From NCBI RefSeq assembly GCF_022869865.1, contig NZ_CP094984.1, positions 2,480,001 to 2,544,000 of the forward strand: DNA of 64,000 nucleotides. The letters are read 5' to 3'. Numbering within the stretch: the stretch's first letter is position 1; each line of letters opens with the position of its first letter. Source of the stretch: Arthrobacter zhangbolii (GTDB lineage Bacteria > Actinomycetota > Actinomycetes > Actinomycetales > Micrococcaceae). The notes below the pieces were generated by a model that saw only the letters and a program-made list of their open reading frames with translations, had not been told where the DNA came from and did not search any database. Positions 31,367 through 40,400 of this stretch are shown piece after piece. Position numbers and translations under genes: made by a program.

Positions 31367-31407
31367 AACACGTAGGAGTCAACTTTTCAGAGGAGATAGT
31401 GATCAAC

Positions 31408-31656
31408 ATGGATTGGCGGAGCCGCGCAGCTTGCCTGGATAAAGATCCGGAGCTTTTCTTTCCCGTAGGCAACACCGGCCCGGCTCTTCTTCAGATTGAA
31501 GAAGCCAAGAGCGTCTGCCGGCGCTGCCCGGTCATCGATACCTGCCTCCAGTGGGCCATCGAAACCGGCCAGGACGCCGGTGTGTGGGGCGGCATGAGTG
31601 AGGACGAGCGCCGCGCACTGAAGCGCCGCGCTGCCCGCGCACGACGCGCCTCATAA
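31408..31656 (+). CDS. whiB1: WhiB1, iron-sulfur transcription factor
   Basis: The 82-residue product has the four Fe-S ligand cysteines Cys9, Cys37, Cys40 and Cys46, the turn motif GVWGG (58-62) and a basic C-terminal tail (ERRALKRRAARARR). It matches WhiB1 of mycobacteria in length and start (MDWR). I chose the ATG at 31408 for that reason; a GTG at 31399 lies too close to AGGAG. WhiB1 binds a nitric-oxide-sensitive [4Fe-4S] cluster and the primary sigma factor. It converges on pdtaS, an arrangement also found in mycobacteria as I recall. Confidence 0.95.
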   Translation: MDWRSRAACLDKDPELFFPVGNTGPALLQIEEAKSVCRRCPVIDTCLQWAIETGQDAGVWGGMSEDERRALKRRAARARRAS

Positions 31657-31689
31657 CCGGGAAACCCCCTGCAAGCCGGCCACGCCGGC

Positions 31690-31724
31690 GCGAAGGGCCG
31701 CTGCCATGGGCAGCGGCCCTTCGC
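31690..31724. terminator. Hairpin between convergent whiB1 and pdtaS
   Basis: Arms 31690-31705 and 31709-31724 (GCGAAGGGCCGCTGCC and its complement) pair over 16 bp with a 3-base loop. It lies 33 bases past whiB1 and 80 past pdtaS, so it may stop both transcripts. A T-run is absent. Confidence 0.75.
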
Positions 31725-31748
31725 CGTACCTGCACCTTTCCGGCGCAG

Positions 31749-31809
31749 ACGCCGTTTTCCAGCTACGCCGTTTCTAGGTACGCCGTTTCCAGCTACGCCG
31801 TTTCTAGGT
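31749..31809. repeat. Alternating 15-base tandem repeat over the pdtaS stop codon
   Basis: Four units follow each other: ACGCCGTTTTCCAGCT, ACGCCGTTTCTAGGT, ACGCCGTTTCCAGCT and ACGCCGTTTCTAGGT. They are two copies of a 30-base A+B unit, the first with one extra T. The last unit contains the pdtaS stop codon (31804-31806), so the repeat extends from the 3' end of the coding region into the intergenic space. Confidence 0.85.
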
Positions 31810-33285
31810 ACGCCGGTATTCGGTGTCCAGTCCCATTTCGATTGTCACTTCGGTGCCGCCGCCCTCGGCTGCAGACCATTCAATGGTCCCGTCCAGTTCG
31901 CTTTGGACCAATGTCCGGACAATCTGCAGGCCCAGGCCCTCCCGGCGTGGCTCGGGAGGCAGCCCCACGCCGTCGTCGGACACCGTGACAGTGAGCCGTT
32001 CCTCCCGGCCGGCCGGTCCGTGCCGCCGTGCAGCCAGACCCACCGTGCCGCGGCGCCCTGCCAGGCCATGCTCGACGGCGTTGGTCACCAGTTCATTGAT
32101 CACCAGGGCAAGCGGGGTGGCCAAATCGCTGGGCAGCTCCCCGAACGAGCCCTCTCGCCGGGTCCTGACCTCCTGCGTAGGTGAAGCCACTTCGGCCGAG
32201 AGGCGGAACTGCCGGCCGATCAGCTCGTCGAAGTCCACATTCTGCGTCAGCCCCTGTGACAGGGTTTCATGCACCAGGGCAATGGTGGAGACTCGTCGCA
32301 TGGCCTGTGCGAGACCCTGCTTTCCCTCCTCGCTCTCCATCCGCCGGGACTGCATCCGCAGCAACGCAGACACGGTCTGCAGGTTGTTCTTCACCCGATG
32401 ATGGATTTCGCGGATGGTTGCATCCTTGGAGACCAGCTCCATTTCCCGGCGGCGCAGCTCGGACACGTCACGGCAAAGTACCAGGGCGCCAAAGCGCTCC
32501 TTCTCGTCACGCAGCGGAATGGCCCGCAGCGACAGGCTGACACCTCGCGATTCAATCTCGGTGCGCCACGGCATCCTTCCGGTGACCACCAAGGGCAGCG
32601 TTTCATCCACCATCCGGCGGTCCTTCAGCAGCGCCGTCGTGATTTCCGCCAGGGACCGGCCCTCGAGCGTTTCCATATCCCCCAGCCGGCGGAACGCGGA
32701 AACACCGTTGGGGCTGGCGTACTGCACCACCCCTTCGGCATCCAGGCGGATCAGGCCGTCCCCCACGCGGGGAGCGCCCCGGCGCGAGCCAGTCGGCGTC
32801 GCGAAGTCCGGCCACAGCCCCAGGGTACCCATCCGCAGCAGGTCATAGGCACACTGCCGGTAGGTCAGCTCCAGGCGCGAGGGCATTCGGGAGCTGGAGA
32901 GGTCCATATGCGAAGTCACTACGGCGAGGGTCCTGCCGTTGCGGACAAAGGGGATGGCCTCCACCCGCATGGCCGTCTCGGCGGTCCAGCTCGTTTCGCT
33001 GGACCGCTCGATCTGCTGGCTCCGCCAGGCGGCGTCCACAAGCGTCAGCAGGTCAGCGCGGATGCGCTCCCCCACAAAGTCGCTGTGGAAGACCGTATGC
33101 GAGGTGGACGGACGGGCATGGGCCAGAGCCACATACCCGCCCTCGGGCACAGGGAACCACAGGGCCAGATCCGCGAACGCGAGGTCCGCGACCAGCTGCC
33201 AGTCCCCCACCAGCAGGTGCAGCCACTCGGCGTCACCGGGACCGAAGTCCGCATGGTCCTTGATCGGGTCGGTAAAAATTGCCAC
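31804..33285 (-). CDS. pdtaS: PdtaS-like sensor histidine kinase
   Basis: This 493-residue soluble kinase has an N-terminal GAF-like domain (1 to about 150), a PAS domain (about 175-280) and a HisKA_2/HWE-type dimerisation motif EIHHRVKNNLQTVSALLRMQ with phosphoacceptor His295. The HATPase follows with NELVTNAVEHG and GVGLP. There is no membrane segment. In mycobacteria PdtaS phosphorylates the ANTAR antiterminator PdtaR; no pdtaR is in this window. The GTG start lies 12 bases after the glutamate dehydrogenase stop with CGGAG upstream, so the two are probably co-transcribed. Confidence 0.93.
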   Translation of the reverse strand: MAIFTDPIKDHADFGPGDAEWLHLLVGDWQLVADLAFADLALWFPVPEGGYVALAHARPSTSHTVFHSDFVGERIRADLLTLVDAAWRSQQIERSSETSWTAETAMRVEAIPFVRNGRTLAVVTSHMDLSSSRMPSRLELTYRQCAYDLLRMGTLGLWPDFATPTGSRRGAPRVGDGLIRLDAEGVVQYASPNGVSAFRRLGDMETLEGRSLAEITTALLKDRRMVDETLPLVVTGRMPWRTEIESRGVSLSLRAIPLRDEKERFGALVLCRDVSELRRREMELVSKDATIREIHHRVKNNLQTVSALLRMQSRRMESEEGKQGLAQAMRRVSTIALVHETLSQGLTQNVDFDELIGRQFRLSAEVASPTQEVRTRREGSFGELPSDLATPLALVINELVTNAVEHGLAGRRGTVGLAARRHGPAGREERLTVTVSDDGVGLPPEPRREGLGLQIVRTLVQSELDGTIEWSAAEGGGTEVTIEMGLDTEYRRT

Positions 33286-33297
33286 GTTTACTCCGGG

Positions 33298-36200
33298 CTA
33301 GCGTCGAACAATGGAGCGCAGCAGTCGCAGTGCTACCGAGAGCGAGGCCATGTCGTCCTGCTCCAGGCCGTTGACTTCCTTGAACATCTTCGTGGCCCGG
33401 CCCAGGTGATCCGCGTTTTCCTGTTCCCAGGTATCCAGCCGCTTGACCGGATCTTCTCCGGCCAGATCCGGTGTGGACTCCAGGACGGCGGTCGTCATGT
33501 CCGCCACGGTCGAGTACAGGTCATCGCGCAGGGCTGCCCGGGCCAGTGCCTGCCACCGGTCAGCGCGGGGCAGGTTCGTGATCCGGTCCAGCAGATCATC
33601 GATGCCGTAGCGGTCATAGACCGCGTAGTACACGGCGGCAACGGATTCGGCCGGCTCGTCGAACGCCCGGCTGACCAGGGCCACATCGAGGAGGCCAAAG
33701 GATTCGAACTGCTCGGCCCAGTAGCTGCCCAGTTCCTTCGGGATATCCAGTTCGCGGGCCTTCTCCTGCAGCGCTCCGACCCGTTCGGCATCCGAGCCGC
33801 GCAGGTACCGGGTGAGGCCGGCCAGCAGCGGCTGGACAACCGGCTTGAACGCCTCGATGTCTTCGGCAATCGAGGTTCCCCGGCCAACATGGTTGACGAA
33901 CCAGCGCAGCGCCCGGTCAAGCAGCCGGCGCAGGTCCAGATGCATCATGGACCAGGTGCTGGTGGGGAAGTCCGCCGGCAGTCCGCCAAGGTCTGCCAGG
34001 ACCTTGTCGATCCCGTAGATTTCCCGGATGGCAATGAACGCCCGGGCGATCTCCGCCTCGCTGGCCGAGGTTTCCTCGATGATCCGGAAGGCGAAGGTGA
34101 TACCGCCAATGTTGATCATGTCGTTGGCCACGACCGTGGAGATGATTTCCCGGCGCAGCGGATGGGTATCCAGCTGGTCGCCAAAACGCTCAACGATCTG
34201 CTTCGGGAAGTACCGCCGCAGGGTGCCCTCGAAGTAGGGGTCGTCGGCGAGGTTCGACGCCGTCAGGGCCTTCGTAAGCTCGATCTTGGCGTAGGCGGCA
34301 AGCACTGCGAGTTCCGGGGAGGTCAGGCCTTCGCCTGCAGCGATCCGGGCGTGCAGCTCGTCGTTTCCGGGCAGTGCCTCCAGCTGGCGGTCCAGATCCG
34401 CGTGTTCTTCCAGCCAGGCCATCAGCCGCTCGAAGCTCGGGCTCCAGTCCACTACGCGCTGACGGTCATTGAGCAGCAGCATGTTCTGGTCAATGTTGTC
34501 CTGCAGGACCAGCTTGCCCACTTCATCCGTCATGGAGTGCAGGAATTCGGCCCGTTCGGCCGGGTCCAGCCGGCCTGCGGCAACCATCCGGTCCACGAAG
34601 ATCTTGATGTTTACTTCGTGGTCCGAGCAGTCCACGCCGGCGGAATTGTCGATGGCATCCGTGTTCAGGATGACGCCGGCACGGGCGGCTTCGATGCGGC
34701 CGCGCTGGGTCATGCCCAGGTTTCCGCCTTCGCCCACCACCTTGACCCGCAGGTCGCGTCCGTCCACGCGGATGGGATCGTTCGCCTTGTCTCCGACGTC
34801 GGCGGAGGTCTCCGTGGAGGCCTTCACATAGGTGCCGATGCCGCCGTTGTAGAGCAGATCCACGGGTGCCGTGAGGATGGCCTTCAGCAGTTCCGGCGGG
34901 CTCATCTTCTTTACCGAGTCGGACAGGCCGAGGACGGCGCGTACTTCCGGCGAGAGGGGGATGCTCTTGGACTGGCGCGGGAAGATCCCGCCGCCGGCAC
35001 TGATCAGTGCCGAGTCATAGTCCGCCCAGGAGGAGCGGGGAAGCTCGAAGAGCCGCTGCCGTTCGGCGTGGGATGCGGCTGCGTCGGGGTTCGGGTCAAG
35101 GAAAATGTGGCGGTGGTCAAAGGCCGCCACCAGCTTGATGTGCTTGGAGAGCAGCATGCCGTTGCCGAACACGTCACCGCTCATGTCACCCACGCCCACG
35201 ACCGTGAAGTCCTGGCTCTGGGTGTCGATGCCGAGCTCACTGAAGTGCCGTTTCACCGATTCCCAGGCGCCCCGGGCCGTAATACCCATGGCCTTGTGGT
35301 CGTAGCCTACGGATCCGCCGGAGGCGAAGGCGTCGCCGAGCCAGAAACCGTATTCGGCCGAAATCGAGTTGGCGATGTCGGAGAAGGAAGCGGTTCCCTT
35401 GTCAGCGGCCACCACGAGGTAGCTGTCGTTGCCGTCGTGGCGGACCACACGCTCCGGCGGAACTACTTCCTCGCCGGATTCGGTCACCACGAGGTTGTCG
35501 GTGAGGTCCAGGAGCCCGCGGATGAACGTGCGGTAGCTGTTCTTGCCTTCCTCCATCCAGGCGCCGCGGTCCACAGAGGGGTCAGGCAGTCTCTTGGCGT
35601 AGAACCCGCCCTTGGCGCCGGAGGGAACAATCACAGCGTTCTTCACTGTCTGTGCCTTGACCAGGCCCAGGATTTCAGTGCGGAAGTCCTCCCGCCGGTC
35701 GGACCAGCGCAGCCCGCCGCGGGCCACTTCCCCGAAGCGCAGGTGTACGCCTTCAACCCGTGGCGAATAGACCCAGATTTCGTACTTGGGGCGCGGGAAC
35801 GGTGCACCGTCGATCGCACCGGTGTTCAGTTTGAAACTGATGTACGGCTTGTCCTGGTAGTAGTTGGTGCGCAGGGTGGCATTGATCAGGGTGGCGAAGG
35901 TCCGCAGGACACGGTCGGCGTCGAGCGTGGGAACCTGCTCGAGCCCGCGCTCCAGCGCGGCACCGGCCTGTTCGACGGCGGATTCGCGGGCCTCCAGGTC
36001 CGGGTTAAACCGGCCGTCGAAGAGTGCCAGCAGGGCATGCGCGACGTCGGGGTTGGCCAGCAGGGTGCCTGCCACGAAACCGTAGGAGTTGGCCGTGCCG
36101 ACCTGCCGCATGTACTTGGCGTAGGCCCGCAGGATTACGACCTGCCGCCACTGGATGCCCTGCTGGAGGATCAGCCGGTCGAATGCGTCGGACTCGGCGG

Positions 36201-38133
36201 TCCCGGACATTCCGGCGCGGAAGGCCTCCGCGAGCAGCGGCCCCGTCTTCACCGGATCAACGCCCGCCGGGTACAGCAGCCCGAGATCGTACAGATAGAA
36301 GTTCGCGCCGTCGCCGCGACGGATTTCGAAGGGCCGCTCGTCCAGGACTTCCAGTCCAAGGTTGTGCAGGAACGGAAGGATCTGGGTCAGCGACTTCGGC
36401 TCGGTCAGATAGAGCTTGAGCCGTGCGTCGGCCTGGCCTTCCCCCTCGCCGGCTTCCGGGACGTAGACGAACAGCTCCGGCGCGGTTTCGGGCCGGGCAA
36501 TCCGGGCTTCGAAACGGGCAATGTCCTCGAGTGCGTCCTCGACTTCGTAGGCCACCCGGTACGCGGCCGGGAAGGCGTCCGCCCACAGCGCGGACAGTTT
36601 TTCGGCGTCCTGGCGGGCGAACTTGGTCCGGACCACCTCTTCAATGCCTTCGGTCCAGGACCGCGTGGCCGTCACCAGCCGGGCCTCCAGGGCCGGGGTA
36701 TCCACTTCGGTGATTTCCTGGCCGCGGGGCAGCCGGATCCGGAAGAAGAGCCGGGCCAGTGCGGATTCAGTCATCCGTGCTTCAAAGTCGATGGATTCGG
36801 CGTTGAAGGTCGAGCGCAGTTCGTCCTGGATGCGCAGCCGGACCGGTGTGGTGTACCGGTCCCTGGGCAGGAAGACCAGGGCGGACATAAACCGTCCGTA
36901 GATATCCGGGCGCAGGAAGAGCCGGGTGCGGCGGCGTTCCTGAAGACGCAGGATGGCCAGGGAGGTCTCCAGCAGGGCTGCAGGCTCAATCTGGAAGAGT
37001 TCGTCGCGGGGGTAGGTCTCCAGGATGGAGAGCAGGTCCTTGCCCGAGTGGGAATCCGCGGGGAAGCCGCAGGACCGCATCACTTCGCGGACCTTGTCAC
37101 GGACGATCGGGATGCTGCGGACCGAACCCGTGTAGGCGCCGGTAGCGAAAAGCCCGATAAATCGGCGTTCGCCGTTGACGTTGCCCTGTTCGTCGAAACG
37201 CTTCACGCCCAGGTAGTCCAGGTACGCGGGACGGTGCACGCTGGAGCGGGAGTTGGCCTTGGTGATCACCAGGGCACGCTTCTCGCGGGCCTTGGCACGC
37301 CCGGCGCCGGTAAGCCGCTGGACCTTGCGGGAGGCCGAATGCAGCCGCAGCAGCCCCAGTCCGCTGTCCTCAGTGGGGCGGAGCGCGTCTTCTCCGTCTT
37401 CGGTGATGAGGTCGTATTCCCGGTAGCCCAGGAAGGTGAAGTTGCCGTTGTCCAGCCAGGTCAGCAGCTCCCGCGCCTGCTGCAGGTCGGGAATGTCCCG
37501 GGCGCCGGGGACGGTGTCCAGGGAACGGGCAATCTCGTGCACCTTGGAGCGCATGGCGGGCCAGTCGGAGACCGCAACCCGGACGTCGCCAAGGACCTTG
37601 GTCAGCCCGTTGATGAGTTCCGTGCGCTTGTCCTGGTCCGTGATGCGGGCGACCTCGACGGCGATCCAGGACTCAACGCGGGTGGTGCCGCCGTCGGTGC
37701 CGAGCAGGTCCGCGAGGTTCGGGAGAGCGGCGGTGTCGCCGCTGGATACACCCGCAGCGGCCGGGACCCGCTGCACGCGCTGGAGTTCACCGTTCCGCGG
37801 GTCGCGCGTGGCAAGGAAAATGGGGTGGACGACCAGTCGGATGGCGGCGTTGCGCCGGACCACTTCGGCGGTGACCGAGTCCACGAGGAACGGCATGTCA
37901 TCGGTGACGATGAGCACCACACTGGTGTCCCCCAGGTCCACAACGTCCACTGCCGCAGTACCTTCGGCGCGGGTGAGCGCGAGTTCCATATGCTTCCGGG
38001 CCCGCTCCCGCAGCACCGAGGGCGGATACGCCTGCGCATCTTCACGCGCCAGATGCTCGTAGTAATCCCCTATGAACTCGTCGAGGGAAGTGTCCGAACT
38101 TAAAAGATCCGCGATGCTGGATCCTGACGACAT
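33298..38133 (-). CDS. gdh: Large NAD-specific glutamate dehydrogenase (GDH180 type)
   Basis: The 1611-residue product matches the large NAD-GDH class, about 1600 residues, which deaminates glutamate to 2-oxoglutarate in the cytoplasm. The N-terminal region holds ACT-like regulatory segments. The catalytic core begins near residue 800 (RFGEVARGGLRWSDRREDFRTEI) and continues through KNAVIVPSGAKGGF and the dinucleotide-binding GVGDMSGDVFGNGM. The ATG has GGAGG seven bases upstream. pdtaS follows at 12 bases. The plus strand carries a 1944-codon open frame across this gene, which I take as a GC-driven shadow. Confidence 0.95.
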   Translation of the reverse strand: MSSGSSIADLLSSDTSLDEFIGDYYEHLAREDAQAYPPSVLRERARKHMELALTRAEGTAAVDVVDLGDTSVVLIVTDDMPFLVDSVTAEVVRRNAAIRLVVHPIFLATRDPRNGELQRVQRVPAAAGVSSGDTAALPNLADLLGTDGGTTRVESWIAVEVARITDQDKRTELINGLTKVLGDVRVAVSDWPAMRSKVHEIARSLDTVPGARDIPDLQQARELLTWLDNGNFTFLGYREYDLITEDGEDALRPTEDSGLGLLRLHSASRKVQRLTGAGRAKAREKRALVITKANSRSSVHRPAYLDYLGVKRFDEQGNVNGERRFIGLFATGAYTGSVRSIPIVRDKVREVMRSCGFPADSHSGKDLLSILETYPRDELFQIEPAALLETSLAILRLQERRRTRLFLRPDIYGRFMSALVFLPRDRYTTPVRLRIQDELRSTFNAESIDFEARMTESALARLFFRIRLPRGQEITEVDTPALEARLVTATRSWTEGIEEVVRTKFARQDAEKLSALWADAFPAAYRVAYEVEDALEDIARFEARIARPETAPELFVYVPEAGEGEGQADARLKLYLTEPKSLTQILPFLHNLGLEVLDERPFEIRRGDGANFYLYDLGLLYPAGVDPVKTGPLLAEAFRAGMSGTAESDAFDRLILQQGIQWRQVVILRAYAKYMRQVGTANSYGFVAGTLLANPDVAHALLALFDGRFNPDLEARESAVEQAGAALERGLEQVPTLDADRVLRTFATLINATLRTNYYQDKPYISFKLNTGAIDGAPFPRPKYEIWVYSPRVEGVHLRFGEVARGGLRWSDRREDFRTEILGLVKAQTVKNAVIVPSGAKGGFYAKRLPDPSVDRGAWMEEGKNSYRTFIRGLLDLTDNLVVTESGEEVVPPERVVRHDGNDSYLVVAADKGTASFSDIANSISAEYGFWLGDAFASGGSVGYDHKAMGITARGAWESVKRHFSELGIDTQSQDFTVVGVGDMSGDVFGNGMLLSKHIKLVAAFDHRHIFLDPNPDAAASHAERQRLFELPRSSWADYDSALISAGGGIFPRQSKSIPLSPEVRAVLGLSDSVKKMSPPELLKAILTAPVDLLYNGGIGTYVKASTETSADVGDKANDPIRVDGRDLRVKVVGEGGNLGMTQRGRIEAARAGVILNTDAIDNSAGVDCSDHEVNIKIFVDRMVAAGRLDPAERAEFLHSMTDEVGKLVLQDNIDQNMLLLNDRQRVVDWSPSFERLMAWLEEHADLDRQLEALPGNDELHARIAAGEGLTSPELAVLAAYAKIELTKALTASNLADDPYFEGTLRRYFPKQIVERFGDQLDTHPLRREIISTVVANDMINIGGITFAFRIIEETSASEAEIARAFIAIREIYGIDKVLADLGGLPADFPTSTWSMMHLDLRRLLDRALRWFVNHVGRGTSIAEDIEAFKPVVQPLLAGLTRYLRGSDAERVGALQEKARELDIPKELGSYWAEQFESFGLLDVALVSRAFDEPAESVAAVYYAVYDRYGIDDLLDRITNLPRADRWQALARAALRDDLYSTVADMTTAVLESTPDLAGEDPVKRLDTWEQENADHLGRATKMFKEVNGLEQDDMASLSVALRLLRSIVRR

Positions 38134-38215
38134 GTAATACGCCTCCGATAGTACTTACGTCCTGCTGCTCCGTTGCAGCTTGCTCTAATGAGCCTAGCCC
38201 CGAATGCGCGAAAGG

Positions 38216-39520
38216 TCACTTTGCCCGCCGGGGGCGCCGTACCGGCCGTCGGCGCCCGGTCCGTATGCCCGCCAGATCGGCAATGGCTGCACGGAGGGCC
38301 GACGCCGGTGCCGTTTCCAGCAGGGCCGTTCCGGAGAGCAGCGCCGCGTCTGCGGCGTCGTAATCCGCCGGCAGGAATGCGGAGATCTGCCTGCCGGGGC
38401 CGAAGCGTTCCCAGGCCCCGCCCAACTGGTTTTCCGGCTGCCTTCCCACCGATGACGCGCGGACCTTATTTAGCACGATCAGCGGATCTGCTGTCGGGAC
38501 CGTCTCCGCCAGCTCCGCCACTGCCCGGACCAGTCGGGGCACGCCGACGGCGTCTGCCGCACCCACTGCATAGATGGTGTCCGCCTTTTCCAGGACCAGC
38601 AGTGTGGCGGCGTTCCGGCGGGGGGCCATGGTGTCGAAGCTGAGCTCCTCATCGGTTTCCAATGAGAACCCGCAGTCCACGATTATCAGGTCGAACAACC
38701 GGCGGGCGGCCTCGAGCACTCCGTCCAGTGCTGGCGGGCGCAGTTCCACCCAGCGGTCCGAACGGGTCACCCCCGTAAGCACGGCAAGCTGGTGCCCCCG
38801 CAGCGAGACAGATGCGGCCAGGGCGCGCAGGCTGCCGTCATCAAGCATGCCCTGGTCCGCGAGTCGGCACGCCTGCGCAATGCCCGCTGACTCATCGAGC
38901 AGTCCCAGGCCGACGGCGACGCTGGCGCCATAGGTGTCCGCGTCGATGAGGATCACGCTTCGCCCTGCAGCTGCCTGTTCAGCGGCCAGGTTGATGGCGA
39001 GAGTGGTCCGGCCCGGAGCTCCGGCAGGTCCCCAGACAGCGGTTACGGTGCCGGCCCGGACCTCCGATTCCGGCGTCCCCGGTGCCGGTTCCCCGGGTCC
39101 TTCGCCATTGGTACCGGATCCTAGGGCGGCACCCGGATCAGCCATCGCGGTGCCCGCCGTCCGGGCGGACCGGCCCAGGGCCAGTACCGCCGTGGAGATG
39201 AGTTCCGCCAAGTCCCCCGGATCCAGTCCGGTGGGGGCATTAAGAATGTTCAGGGCATCCAGCCGGCGCCGCAGCATCGGATCGTCAGCGAGCGCCACCA
39301 GGGCTACCCCGGCGGAGCCCAGCCGGTCTGCGATGCCGGCAGTTATCTCCTCGGCGTCGCCGGCCACGATGGCGGCGCGGACCATTCCGGTTTGCGCCAC
39401 AGCGAGCATTTCGGTCAGCTCTGTGCACCGTCGGACTACCGTCACCGGACCCTGCAGCCGTTCCAGCCCGTCCAGAACGCCGGCGGCGGCGGTTCCGACG
39501 GTGGCAACGGGGATGTTCAC
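38216..39520 (-). CDS. CpaE/TadZ-like P-loop protein of the Tad system
   Basis: This 434-residue protein has an N-terminal receiver-like region (1 to about 130), a Pro/Gly-rich linker and a MinD/ParA-type ATPase domain from about 160. The deviant P-loop reads WGPAGAPGRTTLAINLA: arginine stands where the Walker lysine is expected. LIDADTYGAS and LIIVDCGFS follow as the Walker A' and B equivalents. Such proteins localise Tad pili or act as Ssd-type septum-site proteins in actinobacteria. Its GTG overlaps the stop of the CpaB-like gene by four bases. It is 34 kb from tadA. Confidence 0.82.
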   Translation of the reverse strand: MNIPVATVGTAAAGVLDGLERLQGPVTVVRRCTELTEMLAVAQTGMVRAAIVAGDAEEITAGIADRLGSAGVALVALADDPMLRRRLDALNILNAPTGLDPGDLAELISTAVLALGRSARTAGTAMADPGAALGSGTNGEGPGEPAPGTPESEVRAGTVTAVWGPAGAPGRTTLAINLAAEQAAAGRSVILIDADTYGASVAVGLGLLDESAGIAQACRLADQGMLDDGSLRALAASVSLRGHQLAVLTGVTRSDRWVELRPPALDGVLEAARRLFDLIIVDCGFSLETDEELSFDTMAPRRNAATLLVLEKADTIYAVGAADAVGVPRLVRAVAELAETVPTADPLIVLNKVRASSVGRQPENQLGGAWERFGPGRQISAFLPADYDAADAALLSGTALLETAPASALRAAIADLAGIRTGRRRPVRRPRRAK

Positions 39521-40167
39521 GAGCCGGGGGCGGGGTTGTGTACCACGGTGATTTTTGCCTCGTTGGAGAGGGCCGCCAGCAGCATCGGCAGGTCGGCATC
39601 CTCGACCAGGATCAGGAGTTCGGTGTTCCGGTTCGCTCCGAGGGCCGACTCGGTAACGGACAGCTCCGATATTTCTGCGGCCTCGATTAATTGCCGGGGT
39701 TCATCGAACCCGTTCCTGCCGTTAGGTGCGGCAGCCCAGATATCCACACGCGAGCCTGCCTCCGTCCTGGCGGGCAGCGGATCCTCCACCCGCAGTCCGA
39801 CAGGTTTGCGGTCCAGCGAGTCAGGCGTTGTCAGCGCAGACCGGGCCACCAGCTCCCCCTCCCTCAGGACGGCGCCCGCCACCGCGTTTTCGGGCACCCC
39901 CTCAGCTGCAGGCAGATACAGGTCTCCGGCGTTACCCAGCCTGACGGGTACCGGACGGAGGTCCTCGGCACGGATGGGAGCGCCGGGAGCAATATCGCGG
40001 TGGACAGCGTAGACGTCGGTGGTCTCATCTGCCTGCTGGACAAGGGTCACTACCGCCGTAACGGATCCCAGGACCAGGAGGATGCCCAGCAGCAGCCGTG
40101 GATCCCGCCAGGACGGCCTGCGCAGCCTGGCAGCGGACGGCTTCTCTTCTCGTGTACGCAGACTCAT
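39517..40167 (-). CDS. CpaB/RcpC-like SAF-domain protein
   Basis: This 216-residue protein has one N-terminal membrane helix (LLLGILLVLGSVTAVVTLV, residues 26-44) and then an SAF domain: YAVHRDIAPGAPIRAEDLRPVPV and the later VAGAVLREGELV. SAF proteins of the CpaB/RcpC class act in Tad pilus assembly at the periplasmic or wall side. I chose the ATG at 40167, preceded by GGGGGAG; the upstream frame to 40650 overlaps the divergent bldC-like gene. It is coupled to the CpaE-like gene. Confidence 0.85.
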   Translation of the reverse strand: MSLRTREEKPSAARLRRPSWRDPRLLLGILLVLGSVTAVVTLVQQADETTDVYAVHRDIAPGAPIRAEDLRPVPVRLGNAGDLYLPAAEGVPENAVAGAVLREGELVARSALTTPDSLDRKPVGLRVEDPLPARTEAGSRVDIWAAAPNGRNGFDEPRQLIEAAEISELSVTESALGANRNTELLILVEDADLPMLLAALSNEAKITVVHNPAPGS

Positions 40168-40350
40168 GTCTCCCCCGATTCCCCCATGCTTCTTTTCACG
40201 CTTCCCGCCAGACACTTCCCGCCTCACGATTCCCTGCCGGCTGAGGCCAGTGTGGAGTACGCACACGCGGAAGGAAACGGTGGTTTCCGGGCCGGCTTGA
40301 ATCTGTGGATAACCCGGGGAACGGTTTTGCCGGTGCCAGACTGGTGCTGC

Positions 40351-40359
40351 TGGTATATA
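40351..40359 (+). promoter_or_regulatory. Extended -10 promoter of the bldC-like gene
   Basis: TGG-TATATA is a TGN-extended -10. The transcript would start near 40366, about 35 bases before the GTG. TTGCCG at 40327 is too far upstream (21 bases) for a normal -35, which suits an extended -10 promoter. Confidence 0.5.
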
Positions 40360-40367
40360 ACGGGTGC

Positions 40368-40385
40368 AACCGCAGTGGTGCGGTT
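40368..40385. promoter_or_regulatory. Perfect inverted repeat between promoter and start of bldC-like gene
   Basis: AACCGCA-GTGG-TGCGGTT is a 7-bp perfect palindrome with a 4-base centre, lying just after the predicted transcription start and just before the Shine-Dalgarno. It could be an operator or an RNA hairpin that affects translation. Confidence 0.5.
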
Positions 40386-40400
40386 CGAAAGGTGAGTGCC

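Larger units (their letters stand above)
31037..31407. other. Divergent regulatory region between the small membrane protein and whiB1
   Basis: These 371 bases hold no convincing gene. A plausible whiB1 promoter, a GC hairpin and two CRP-like palindromes are listed separately. The last 90 bases form the whiB1 leader and end in AGGAG (31391-31395). Confidence 0.6.

Noticed and set aside
31749-31809. Possible CRISPR array from repeated CGCCGTTTC units
   Set aside because: Units are 15 bases with no spacers; it is a simple tandem repeat.
32269-38103. 1944-codon open frame on the plus strand
   Set aside because: It is antisense to the glutamate dehydrogenase and pdtaS, has no recognisable domain and a composition typical of the complement of GC3-rich coding sequence.
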